From contig CM067075.1 of the NCBI GenBank assembly GCA_033980235.1, positions 23,321,061 through 23,385,060 of the forward strand: a DNA stretch of 64,000 nucleotides, written 5' to 3'. The notes below the pieces were generated by a model. The model was not told where the DNA came from, made no database searches, and saw nothing but the letters and a program-made list of their open reading frames with translations. Shown here piece by piece: positions 23,043 to 61,104 of the stretch. Positions within the stretch are counted from its first letter, which is position 1, and every line of letters begins with the position of its first letter. A program made the position numbers and the translations under genes. This DNA is from Diadema setosum (Eukaryota > Echinodermata > Echinoidea > Diadematoida > Diadematidae).

Positions 23043-23718
23043 ATTTGGTTTAAACGCTGTTTTATACTATTCTGTTTGTGTTTCATGTAATTCAATAGTC
23101 TTTCTTTCAATGTCTTCCCTAACAAGGAGCGACATTCTGCTTTAATCAAAACTGTTTCATATCAGGTGTTCATGAATGTTTAATCTTGATGATGCGAATC
23201 ATGAGTTCTGTATCGACGTCTCATTTTTTAGACAGATCACAATATCACGAAAGAGATTCGCTAAAGACGCGATCCAGGCTATACATGCATTAACGAGTAT
23301 ACACTGAACCTACATGCACTGAGTATATAGACAAATGTAACCAAAGTATGTGAGGATTTTCTGGTTGTTTGCCTCATAGGGGACATTGCTTCTGCACCGT
23401 TCGTACTCCAAGCAGATTCGATGGAACCTGTTATGTTCTTTCCCCATCGTTGAATCTTTTATGCATTTTACAATAGCTCTCCTCGAAGTTAACAGAAATA
23501 GATATTCAACAGGGCGCTACGTCTCCACCCCCTCTCCCGATCTCTCTCTCGATCTCTCTCTCTCTATCTGACTGCCTTGATTTTTTAAAAGATATATATT
23601 AATGTGTCTCAGTCCTTGGATTAATTCGTAAACGAGCAAAGGTCCATGTAAAATGTGAATGACAGTAGCGGAGAATTAATAGGAGAGATTAGGGGCAAAC
23701 CAAAGGAAATGCGAGAGG

Positions 23719-48640
<24,922 letters not shown>

Positions 48641-51600
48641 ATAAACCAAGGAGTTTGTAAACTCCTCGGCAAAACGCAGTTCGATTGGAGGGAAGAGGGG
48701 AGGGTGGAGGGTTATGAAATACCAGTAATGTGATGTGCCCAGGAGAGCCGAATTCAAAAGGTTCAGAAGTTATGAAAGACAACAGTGGACACAGCTTATT
48801 AATCAGGGGGACAAATTATGATAAATATTGATCAATACAATTAGTTTCTTGTGTTAAGTTGATATAATGGCACATAATTAAAATAAGTGCATGATGGCAG
48901 GAGTCCTACTGTTCCTTTCACAGTCATTGATGAGATCCAAGTGTGTATAACAGGCATGGTATAAAGTTGCCTTAGTATGACATGTAAACGTTTTATGTAT
49001 CTGTATTCATTCATGTACTCATAAATTATTTGTAAACCTGAAATAGTCAGAAATGGTTAGATGTGGTTATTTAGAACAGCACAATAAACTTAGTGGAGTA
49101 TGCGTATGAGCATTTTGTACACTAATATGCAAGGTCAAACTTAAATCGTATTACATCCTTATTTAACCACTTCTTGAACATTGATGTTTAAAATGACATA
49201 AGGCGCTTTGTCCATTTAGGTCTTATGTCCATTCATGTCCAATTCCACTCCATGTCAAATTTGGTTTTGATACCTAGATTTGAGTCAAACTAGAAAAAAA
49301 AAATGAATGAAAGAGTCATAAAATCGGACACGAATAACGAAGTCATATAATGTATAGCTTTAATTGTTTTCATATGGCATTGATACCACTCACATAATAT
49401 GCGAAGCAAAGGAGTCGATGATGGCAACGCCTTGCAAACATCTACTGTTGTTACAAAATATTTATAGCTTTCTCATTAAGCAAGTGTCTGCAATCCTTTA
49501 ATAACTTTTACAACTACTTCATCAATTGGTGCAAGTTGATATTCCTATTCATATTCCCTATTTGCGGCTCATTTAAATAAACATCTTTTTGAAGATATCA
49601 TCAGTGTGCAGGTCACCGGAGAGTTGAGGGGGTGGTGACATCATTATTTCTGATTTGAATATAATCTTGTGACTATTAGCTTTTCAGATCATTTTTTTTT
49701 AAATCATGGGGTAATGTGTATACATTTAAGTCCATTATTTTCTTTTTTAATCCGATCTCAATGAAGCTTTTACCATTCTGCTTGGTTGGCTTTGATTTTG
49801 TCTATGAAAATAAAGACGAAGTGAATTTCTCTTCTTTTTTTTTTTTTGGGAGGGGGGAGGAGGGTGAGGGGGTGTCTGTTGAACCAGGTTTATGATAAGA
49901 CTGCATGATTAACGAGTGTTTCCCTACAGGCGATGCACCATGACTGTCATTTTCATCAACATAATGATATCATCTGACTGCGGTAATGGGTGATTTCAAG
50001 TATGGTGTTTATGCTGATATGAGTACAATGTCAACACTAGCAGCTGACTAACATCAATTGTATACCAACAAAAACATAGAAAATAATGCCGATCAGTCGG
50101 TGTTAGCAGGTTGACCTCAGAAGTATGACGTAGTTCCGGTAGCTGGTGTTGAGCCCGGTGTAGAATGTAGTCTGCTGAGCGGTACTCCGCTATTCTTGAA
50201 AACAAGAGATTATTAAGCAGAGGCGTTAAGATTGACGTGCGACTTTTCTTCATTTGTACAGAGGGTGACAAAATTGAAGAAAATTCATACCTCCGCTGTT
50301 CTCTTCTTCTCAATTCACGTGCTCCCCCCCCCCCTTGGTTAAAGGGATAGTATAGCATTGGTTAAGTGAGGGTTCAGCTTATTTAACCTTTCGCGAGATA
50401 AGCTTTATGATATGTTAAATAGCATACAATTCTGAGAGGAATTCAGCATTTATTTCATGAAAATTGATTTTGAAATTTCTAAGATATCCTAAAACCAAGT
50501 AAAACAAAGTGATTCTAATAAAAGTTGGGTACCACCTTTTATTAGGCAATTAGGATCGCTTTGCTTTGGATATTTCAGCCATTTCAAAACAAAAAAGAAC
50601 GTTGAGCTCCTCATATATATAAGGCTCTTTCATATTTCATAAGAGATTTCTCAGTATCTCAAAAACTCATCATCAAAAAACGTTGAAACCCTGAATCCCT
50701 ATCTTAACCGATAGTGTACCAACCCTTTAACACCAGCTAGCCCCTAAAGGGGTTATCAAATTTGTCATTAACGTTTGGCGTTGGTAGCGTTGCTATATGA
50801 TCATAATAATGTGTAATGTATAGAAGAGAGGTTTGGTTTGTTGCAGGTATTTGTAAAAGGCTTCCTTTGCATGTATGAGTCTGATCAAGGTGAATACTTT
50901 ATTTTTAGAATTTTGCGTAAACATGTACACGGTTGCAGACGTTTGTACAACCATTTTTTTTTAATGAATCTGAATTCTTTTTTCTTAGCATGTAACAATC
51001 TATGTGATTAAGCAACATAAAAGTGAGTGGAATAGTAGCCATTTTTGTATGCATTTGTTTCTTTGTTCACTTAGTGTCGAACTCGTAAGGCTTTATGACT
51101 TGTGGGCTTTATGACTCGTAGGATGTATGCAAGGTATGATTCGTGGGTGTCGGTCTCGTGACGTGCACCCGTTCATCGTGGGTAGGTGGAATATTCTCAT
51201 TTCCCCCTCCGTATTCTAGTCCTCGCTCCATTAATCAATGAATTTATAAGCTATGAGACATCGTTCTCATGGCGTCTGGTTAGACTAGACTACACATACA
51301 CATTTCCCGTCGCATCAAACTACGGACTTCCTCCAAGTTTTGTTACGGTCTATTGCGCGCTGTCACGTTCTGCTCCGTTCACTGTTTTACTATGGCCTAT
51401 TAGGTTTCTCATCAGCACCGTGACTGCCGTGGCATTTTTCCTAAGTTCTTACACAGAAAGTTGTATTTCAGTAGTACAATATTTGTTTAAACTTCTTCCA
51501 ATCCCATGTTCAAACTTTCTTCTTCATGAAATATGGTGGAAAGGGTTATGTAATGTCAATAATCCGAACGCTTTCATACAAAAATGTTGTATAGACAAAG

Positions 51601-52379
51601 ACGTGGGGATGACAAATTACACGCATGCTCCCTATAAATTTCTTTATTGAAAGGGCCTCATACCAGCTGTAACAGCACCACAAAGTATGCATGAAAAAAA
51701 AAAGTCATTTCAAAATTTCAGTCAGGGTGTATTCAAAAAGAGGGTAAAACACAGATATAAAATTGACACGAGACTTTATAGTAAACCAATTGATATGGAT
51801 TCGAATGTGCAATATACCTATCACCTGAAAGCTCGAAGACGCATACCAAAATTAATTGTCTACCGGCAATTGTAACCTTTTGTTTTTTGTGCCAATAAGT
51901 GCACAGATTTCAAACACATGCATATGAACAGGTCATAATGCGGCATGCGGATGGTAAAATACTGACGAGTGTTCCACAGTATGAAAATATAAACAGGGAG
52001 GTGTTACTCAGAAGCCATGTTCAGATGTATTCTAGTCGGAGTAAAAATTTATGGCACGGTAATTAATATTCAAATTAATGCATATCCTACCACGACCCTT
52101 GTGTCCACACGACGGTCGTGGGAAGAAACTCCGACCAATTTATGTGCGAGGGTCGGTGTAACTTCCGGAAGTGATAGCGCCGCGCACGTCGACCATGCGA
52201 TTGTTTTTTACCAGTGGCATATCAATCTTCTCCATTCTTGTTGATGGAAATTTCTGCATGAGCGCTAGCTTCTTCGTCGCGATCGACTAGATTAAAATTG
52301 CACGTGTACTCGCAAAATGTCAACATTGCGATTTGACCCAGGAAGTTTTACCTAGGTCGTAAGGTATGTAAGTTCATAG

Positions 52380-52640
52380 ATACTCCTAGGGCTTGTCCGC
52401 ACGGGCAATTTACTCCGACCGGCTAGTCGTGGTAGCGGGATACTCCTGAGATAACTCAGGAGTATCTCGTTCGGAGGAAGAGGTCGTGGTAAGTTCCTCT
52501 GATCGGAGGAAGTTGCCACGACCTTGTTCAGACGGGCACTACTCCGACCTATCCTCCGAAGTTACTCCGACCAAGCTTCCTCAGACCCTTCCTCTGAAGT
52601 TACTCCGACCAAAGCTGCCTCCGTCTGAACACAGCTAGAG
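52380..52640. mobile_element. Element with internal palindromes and ctccgac repeats
   Basis: Bounded by gcttgtccgcacgggcaa and, roughly inverted, cagacgg/gtctgaacacagc. It has several actccgacc copies and a perfect palindrome at 52439-52466 (gatactcctgag, ataa, ctcaggagtatc). Non-coding. Confidence 0.5.
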
Positions 52641-53336
52641 ATGGAGTGGCAACTCTTCGTAATTCATGCAAACACATGTTTGGGTTCAAAGCGTTACAAT
52701 GGGATGTCTAGCATTCCACTACGCTTTGAAGTCATGCTCGGCACCGCTCTAATTGCAAGACGACGTTCGGAGACGAAGAACGCATTTCACCTTTCGTTGA
52801 ATTACAAGCTTTATTTCACCGTAAATTTTTAAATGAAATACTCGAATTGATTTAAGATAGTTTAGGAAAGAATTCAATTTTATAAACATGTATTTCTAGT
52901 TTCTTCGTAATGCGCAAATCAAAATGAAATGAAAATTAGGCCCTCTTAAAAACCTACTATTTTTCTATGATGCACACATTTCCGCATATTAGTTTTCTAT
53001 CTTTTAATCTTGTATACTTTGATCTTTCAAATAAAGTACTCCTAAAGCGTGTTCCAGCGTGCTTTTAAACTATTTGCTGTTAAAATTGTCAGTATTACAC
53101 TGCATTTTGATTCGCTGCTCCAACTCAAGTTACACAAATTCATTGTTGCCGTCACATTGAAAGAGAGAGCGAATTGCAGTAGGGGCAAGTATTTCTAGAT
53201 GTGAGAGCGCTAGTCCCGATTATTGATGCTCCCTTTTGTCAAAGCACATGGGTAACACATGTAGTTGAACGCATAACTTCTCGGGGGTGCCGCGCATGAC
53301 TTCAAAGGAGAGCAGTAGTTGTCTCTCCTTCTCTAT

Positions 53337-54242
53337 GACCCCGTTTACAGTGCGAGGCTCGGCCGCGGCCGAGTCCAGCCCCGCTTCAGTGTAAACGCGC
53401 AAAAGGCCAAATGCGAGGCCAAAATTGGCCTCGCATTTGGCCTCGCTCTGGAGGTGGTCTCGGCCGCGGCCGAGCCGCGACCGAGCACGGCCTTTTCTCA
53501 GTGTAAACGCAAACTGGGCCAAATGCGCGGCAAATTGCGCGGCCAATTTTAGTCTGGCTTTCAAACCCTCTGCCTGTATCTTTCGCTATTCAGGATATTA
53601 ACCCCCTCAACGTCGAAAATCAGTATAGTTTAAGGTGGTTTTGTCCTGCAAAGGATTCTTTCCTTCGGCAAGGCCTTTGCCCGGGGTCTATGACCCCGTT
53701 TACAGTGCGAAGCTCGGCCGCGGCCGAGCCGCGACCGAGCCCAGCCCCGCTTCAGTGTAAACGCGCAAAAGGCCAAATGCGAGGCCAAAATTGGCCTCGC
53801 ACTTGGCCTCGCTTTGGAGGTGGTCTCGGCCGCGGCCGAGCCTCGGCCGTGCCCGGCCTCTTCTTGGTGTAAACGCAAACTGGGCCAAATGCGCGGCCAA
53901 TTTTAGTCTGGCTTCCAGACCCTCTGCCCATACTATTTCACTATTCACGACATTAACCCCCTCAACGTGGAAAACTAGTATAGTTTAAGGTGGTTTTGTC
54001 CTGCAAAGGATTTATCCTTCGGCAAAGGCCTTTGCCCGAACGGCGACTTCGTCGCCACGAAATCCAGTTGGCAAAGGGTCTGAAAACCAGGCTATATCAA
54101 ATTGCGTTTGTTTTACAAGCAGAGCGCCACTACGACAAAATATTGAAAGGTTTGAATTAAAAGCGCTGCCGAGCCCAGCAGTGTAAACGGACAAAATTGC
54201 GAGGCTCGGCCGCGCAATTGAGGCCGGGATGTAAACGGGGTC
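53337..54242. mobile_element. GC-rich tandem-dimer element, gaccccgtttacag ends
   Basis: The sequence from gaccccgtttacagtgcgag at 53337 recurs from 53692, so two units of about 355 bp stand head to tail, sharing ggccaaatgcgaggccaaaa and ctcggccgcggccgag. The array closes at 54242 with gtaaacggggtc, the inverse of the left end. The GC content is far above that of the neighbours. This fits a non-autonomous DNA element that was duplicated in tandem. Confidence 0.7.
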
Positions 54243-56016
54243 TAGCACCTCCCTGATGTAAATGTATTTTTTTTTCCACAAGAAAAAAAATGACAAAGTG
54301 ATGGTTTTCAATTCAATGTATAGAAACTGTAGAAAAAAATCATTGAAGCATTGTGTGAAATATAGATATTTTTCTTTCTTTGTTGAAATTCCTTCGTATT
54401 GGTGCTTTTTACAATTCTAATCCTGACTTTGTGTGATATCACCATTCTGCGTGCTGACCGCTGTTTACGCCAGTATAGTCGCATGATACGACCATACCAT
54501 GATAATCAGTAACACCATCTTGTTCATCTCGGATTATTAATACCCGTTTTCAGACTTCGTCCTACTCAAGTTGTCCTTGCAAGGTACCATTTTAACCAGA
54601 AAGGGCATTTCAACACCATCACCATATTCAGGTTCCCTTTAACAAACAGAGTTAAAAACTGATGAACAAACTGCAGGTGCCGAGAAAATGTTACCCTTAA
54701 TGATTGATTTCCACAAACATGAGAATGTTAACAGATTAGTGAAATGCAACGTGAATGTTTGAGGAGCTTCAGCGATCCGTTCAGAAGTTATGAAGGTTTG
54801 CCAAAATGTTTGTTACTTTGTGAGCCACCCTCCCAATACTGAAATTGTAAACCAGTCTGTGATGTCACATTGTCTTCACAACAGAACGATGCTTGAAAAG
54901 TAGTGATTTCACCCCCCCCCCCCCTTCAAGAAAAAAAAAGAGAAAATATTGTTTTCAAAGATATTGTAGAAGCATATGACCTTCTTTAGTGTATGGAGAA
55001 CGACGAACTTGCTTTAACTTGATACCTCATCATTAGCTCGAGAGAAATTAAGATCTGTATGAGACAGTGTGGCCATAATTTTGCAACAAAAGGAAACTCT
55101 TGACGCAGAGGATACAAGAAAGAATAAAATATAAAATAGTGACAATTTGTGTGAAGACTGATGGCAGATTTTTTAGACCATCTATGACATTATCAGGTTG
55201 TCGCGTACGTTGCATCCGCAGAAGTGGGTATACAAGTTCTGTGGTTGAATCCTGCAAGATCTTTGCTTCTGATTTCGCATTCAATCCTGATATTGATGGT
55301 CACAAACGCAATAAGCGACATTTAACAGATTTGATAAATGTATACGTTTTGATTTTATACGGGGTCGCCACTGAAATCTGTTCTATCTCTGAAACTGAGG
55401 TGAGCTGACTGTGTGGACACAAACTTGGTGGGTCTGCTGCGCTCCGCCGCGGATGGATGGTGCGTCCTTTGTTAGGCCTTGCGGGTATAAACAGCAGCTT
55501 CCAGCGCTGCACATAGGCTTCAAAGGAAGCCGCCTACCTGTAAGACGGCCCACTGATCACGAAGCATGCGACTCGCCCAAAGAGTTATAGGCCAAGAAGA
55601 GTCGGTCAGATGGACTCAAAGCCATGTCTTGGATTAACCCGCCATGAAGGGTTGGCTGGACAAGAAACCTCACCGTCCAAACGATCAGGACGCGTCTATT
55701 GTCCCTATAGTCAGACTGCGATGCTGCGATGCTCATAGCATTGTCTAGCCACTAGGAACACCCCGTAAGATTCGTGGGAACGTGGGAACATCTTCATAGT
55801 TCCTATTGAACATGGGTCTCTACCGTTGAGGCTTGCATTTCAGTCATTAATCAGAACCGATGAGTCAGATCTATAGTACATGCACGTCCTTAATACCCCA
55901 AACCTACAAAACTATTACATCTGACTGTGCTGCATTTTAATGTGACTGTGTCATTATCTTAACTCCTGTTATAGCACGTAGAGAGTACGAGACGTACATT
56001 ATGTATGATGATAATG

Positions 56017-56023
56017 ATGTATA

Positions 56024-56082
<59 letters not shown>

Positions 56083-56431
56083 CATGAAAATATTCAGTCT
56101 CTCATTCCTCGTACTTTTTTCTTCTCTAATGCAAACAAACAAAACAAACAACACCCATCGTGACGTGATGTAGGACTGAGGTGTCCCTTTCGTCACATGT
56201 GGGTAGATTAAATTATATCAAATAGTGCAGTGAAGTCGTGCATAGTAAAAGTGAGCCAACTTGCTATTATAGTTATACCCAAAATATTATTTTGGTATAT
56301 TACGGAGTACCAGATAACAGATGACAGCTCACGTAAGAGTTTGAGTCGCTAAGTTAGGTTATCCACGACTATAGACATTTAATTGCAAGACATCCAAACT
56401 GCAAACACAAAGAGGAATCTGCAGCCTTGGT

Positions 56432-56470
<39 letters not shown>
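56017..56470. repeat. (TA)n and (AC)n microsatellites
   Basis: TA alternation at 56017-56081 and a CA run at 56434-56470. Confidence 0.95.
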
Positions 56471-56475
<5 letters not shown>

Positions 56476-57388
56476 TATACATACAATACATTCAGACATA
56501 TATACAAGATACATGAAAATTTCATGTATCTATATTTAATATAGTAGCATTACCATGATTACACTAGGTATATACGAATCTGGCACAAACGGGTTTTTAG
56601 CAACATCAACAGTACCACTTTTGAATGAACACGGACAAGTACCCCCCCCCCCCCATGTCCCCAGAGTAATTTAACTTTCTTTTTGCAATGAGAAATATGA
56701 GAGAAATAAAAACAAGACTAACGTTTGACTACGACCATTTCTGATATCTTTATCGCACATTTGATTCCGAAATGCTCCTAAAAGTATTCAGCGCCTCCTT
56801 GGTCGGTATAGGAGGATCGTGGCGGCAGAAGGAGGCGGTCCGTTCACTCTCCTTGTCACATTTTGGTTGCCATGCCAATGTATATCTACTTTTATGTGTA
56901 TCTTCTTGGTAAAACAAAAAAAAAACAAAAAACAAAACAAAAAACAAAACAAAACATGGAGGATGGATGGGTGCAAACACATGTACGTACCTCCCGCATA
57001 TGATTCCCCTAAAAGACGACAGCAGTTGTTCAACGGTCTCTTTGTAAAGTGGCAATGCAAAATTTGCAGAGCTTCTTCATTCTGTGAGCTCTGATTTCTC
57101 AACATCAATTTTTGATGTCCGGCAGCCTTGCCAAAAGAAAAAACAAATATGCAGAAATGTAGTTATTCAATTTATATACACATACCATCTTGCAAAATGC
57201 ATCCGTCAAAAAGTTTTGTAGCAACAGCGGTATAGTGCTGTGTAGGTACTGTAGTTATAACGTCTTCATTTTTTTTTTTTTTTTTGTTCCACACGCCCAC
57301 GGTACACGGTACATCCATTCCTTGCAAATTACAGTGATACAATCCAATACATGAATATGACATGTATTCATGTGTGTGTGTATTCAAA

Positions 57389-57390
57389 TA

Positions 57391-57420
<30 letters not shown>
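57389..57420. repeat. (GT)n microsatellite
   Basis: Near-pure GT alternation. Confidence 0.95.
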
Positions 57421-57421
<1 letters not shown>

Positions 57422-58691
57422 GCAATACCTCTGAAATGAAAGTAGGCGTATGTGGCTTTAGACAGGAGTAAGAATAAAGATTCCCTTGGCTCAATGGCTG
57501 TTCATATCCACAACTATAATGAATGAATTTTAAGGTGTTTTGTTACCAAAAGACATTACTCACAATGTTACAGATGGTGATAGTGTTACATGTTACATTA
57601 AAAACAGCAAATTTATCCCACCAAAGATCACCATGACAACGTTTATGCCAGCATGAAAAATTAGACGCCATCATCTGTCTTTGGAAAATCGGCTGCACAG
57701 TGCAAAATTTTAATAGTTACACACTTTGCCCCGCGGAAGCGCAGGTCACATTCGATTATATTCGTCTTATCTTGTCTGAACAAACAAATTCATTTCTTAA
57801 AAGTGGTGTTGTGAGGACATACATATAACACGTAACCACCAGATAGCGCAAAAATATCGCTCCGTCTGTCACTGACCATAAACGATGAAGTTTGTAAACG
57901 CCTTCTGAGAAGGGCGGTCATTTCATCGAAGCTTGTTTTGTTCTGCTTGTAAACAATGGATTCACCTCCGAGGCGGTAAACTTTGAAGATCACGGTCAAT
58001 TAAAACTTCCCCCACACAGCAGATTTCCAAAGTCCTGGTGGAAAGGGAAAACAAAGGGGCAACTTTCGCGCAACGATCCCCCCAATGAACAGCGTGGTAG
58101 TATGCAAATACGCTCTTCCTGTCTTTTGTTCTATGTAAAGATGCACGGGGTGCTATGTTTCTATCAATTAGATGCCCTCGCTGTTGATTTGAGGATTCAT
58201 TGTCCTACAATAGTTATGGTGAGAAAAGAAATGGCGGCATTTGGTGCCTATATATACTATAGCATAGAATACAGATGGGTTGGTATGAGAATATGTGTAC
58301 GGGTGTAATAATGTATGATAAGAGAGAGAGTGTGTGTATGCTCGTGGCTATCTAGCCTGCTAGCGATTTATGGACGTTGAGCATACACGCTCATTATTAT
58401 GTCAATATTAAGCAGCACCGAATATAACTTTTTACAAGCTGTACGCCATGTACGCATCCAAGCCTAAGTTTAATACATAAACATTGCATTCAAAATCGTA
58501 CCAAGCTGTCGAATATTTTGCTGTTCGCATTTCAAGTTTTCTTGCTGAAAAAAAAAAAGAATAGTAGGCTTACATCTCATATATATTATATAAAACTTCA
58601 GATTTCACTTTTTATGGACGACAACCAGTGGATGCAAATGAACGCATAACAGTCAGATGCATTTTTATACTAACAAGTCGATACAAGCTGT

Positions 58692-58694
<3 letters not shown>

Positions 58695-58736
<42 letters not shown>
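58695..58736. repeat. (CT)n microsatellite
   Basis: Pure CT alternation. Confidence 0.95.
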
Positions 58737-58738
<2 letters not shown>

Positions 58739-61104
58739 CTCTCTCATAGTCACATTTAACAGCGTACTTCTTTTGTTTACATAATTTATAGAATCTTGTT
58801 TTCTTACATTGTTTCTGCTTCGAAAGTCAAAACAAAACAAAATTACATCGTTGTAAAGAATAAAAAAATAACTTAATTTTAAAAGGAGCAAAACAAAAGA
58901 ACAATTTCATGTAATACATTAACTAAAATGTATTCACTACAAAACGTTTATGATTGCATAAATCGTATGAAAACGCATTACATACAAGACAGTACAGAAT
59001 CTGAAATCTGGATGGCTATTGATTTTTGACTTCCAGTATAGAACCCCATCACAATAGAGGAAGAACTTCGAAAAGTTATTTTGCATAATGGCGATATACT
59101 CTCGTATTCAACGATACACCAACTTTGGGTCTCGAGGTTAGGTCGAAGATGGAGAAATGTACGAATAACCGACAACTGTAACGATGCACATAATGTCCTG
59201 TAATCATTCTCTCCTTCCTACTGTAGATTTGATTTAGAAAAAAAGTTCATACTAAAGAAAAAATGTAGTGATCGACTGCATAAAGTGCTAAGAACGTACA
59301 TAATAGGCTTTATTGAAGACTGCACTAAGGGAATAGGTTGGAGTTGCGCAGATATTGCCACTTTCTTTTTCTTTGTTTTTCTTTTTTGTGTTTTCGTCTC
59401 ATGTAGTATCAGGATTCCCTTGGAGGGATTCATTGTAACACATTGCTTTTGAATGGGTCTACTGCATTTTCCACAGAACATGTCTTCTATACATGTATAT
59501 GTAATACGTTAAAGTACATCTACTGTACGTCCGATAGTAAAGCGTTGAATAGCCTATCTAGACGATCCACACACACACACACAAAAAAAAAAAAAAAATA
59601 AGTATTACATATTTCGTTTACGAGGTATTTATGTATTTGTGTATAATGTATGTTTATGCATTTCGTGAATGAATCATATTGAATAAAATCAATATCATGA
59701 CTCTGCCACACCAAATCAAGCATTGCATAAACTTTTGTTGATGTGATTTAAGTGGTGTCTTCAGTAAAATGCTGTATTAACGACAATTGTCCCTTTGTTA
59801 TATTTTATAGGAGCAAATAAAAAGAGAAAACATGGTGCAATGAACGGACATTGATTTCGCTGACGTATTACTACCTTCACGGAATGAAAAAAAAAAAAAA
59901 ATCCCCTGGCTTAAAAGATGCTGCTTTCAGCGAAAATGCATCTTTGACGCCAGTCACTATATTCCAGCTGTTGGAACTTGGCAGAATTTGTAAACGAAGT
60001 GTCACATAAGAGGGGAAAAAATAATCTACTCCTAGGTTATTGACCCTGAGACAAGTTAGCAAGTGATAGATCGAGAATCTATGATGAAAAGAAAACTTTG
60101 CTTTCCGACAGGGGCATCTCTTTTTAATTTCAATTACGCGAGAGAGGAGTGTCAAAATTAAGCAAGAGAAGAGTGTCATTGATATAGCTTGCTGATGAAT
60201 CTCGTAAATACCATTGAAAATTAGCATTTCATCTCCAATCTACTAAAACTGGGTTGCTTGAAGTACTGTCAACTGTCTCGGGGTGCTAACTTTATCTGTT
60301 CCTGCTAAGAGAACCCATAAAGGAGTACATAAAATCTCAGTTCGTTCTTATACTTAATAGTCAAAGATTTGCCGACTTTCCCACGATATTTGAACCACTG
60401 GACAGGCAAAGAATACAAAGGGATGAGTAATACAGGTTGATCGGACCGAGAGCCACCCCATTAATCTGGGTTTCAGTGTCTCTAACTTCGCCATGAACTA
60501 AACGTTTCTTTTCAAGATTTCGAGAGGGGGTATTCTTGTCCAGCAACATCAATAGCGGGAGTCCATCACTTCCCTATTCACCACCAGCAACTACACCACG
60601 CGTCGCTTTCTTTGAAGCCATTGTGTAACTTTGCGGCCCATCTGCAACGCAACTCAATTAACAATAGACTACCTCGGTACTGCACGAAGCTTGCCTTCAT
60701 TGACCAACGCTACGGCGCGGCAGTTCAATGACCTGTGATCATGCCGCGACGAAGCAACTCTTGACCAATCAGAGCCGAGCACCCGCTCACACCTCCGACT
60801 CCCTCAATGGAAGGATGGCTTAGCTAACCTTGGCGTTTGACGGGGGACCATGCCGCTTTCTAAGGAGCATACTGACGATGGAAGACAAACGGTAGCGGTC
60901 TAGACTAAAGACAATGAACATCAGATTCAAGCATAAATTAGAGCCCTGTGCCAGGAAACGCTCATTCTGATCTCAGCTTCACTGCTAGCAAGACATCTTT
61001 GAACCTCCTCTTCCTACAAGATCACGCCATCTTATCCAACACCGTACTAGCTTAGTACTGGAAGATTGACTTTACATCTGCAAATCAGAGAGAAATCATC
61101 CACA

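Larger units (their letters stand above)
18488..23718 (+). other. Gene A 3' flank and spacer to gene B
   Basis: No gene seen. 18488-21505 aligns with 48641-51065 apart from inserted elements (18541-18715, 18921-19449, 20486-20659). 21506-23718 is unique: (GT)n, (TATCAC)n, a foldback element at 22796-23042 and a (TC)n patch at 23530-23570 upstream of the gene B start codon. Confidence 0.65.
48641..61104 (+). other. Gene B 3' flank and intergenic region
   Basis: 48641-51065 aligns with the gene A flank. Beyond it I recognise no gene with confidence. Contents: a palindromic element (52380-52640), a GC-rich dimeric element (53337-54242), microsatellites (56017-56081, 56434-56470, 57389-57420, 58695-58736) and C-runs near 50324, 54910 and 56641. 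The 154-residue frame at 51186-51650 and the minus-strand frames at 55048-55284 and 57790-57999 match no family I know. 60600-61104 probably holds the promoter and 5' UTR of the zinc-finger gene; no TATA box was found. Confidence 0.55.

Noticed and set aside
51186..51650. 154-residue plus-strand frame with hydrophobic stretches
   Set aside because: No recognised motif, no start or splice context and no paralogue support; kept only as unexplained sequence.
55048..55408. Overlapping frames of 78 and 102 residues on opposite strands
   Set aside because: Neither shows a known domain, and the two overlap on opposite strands; no splice or promoter evidence favours one.
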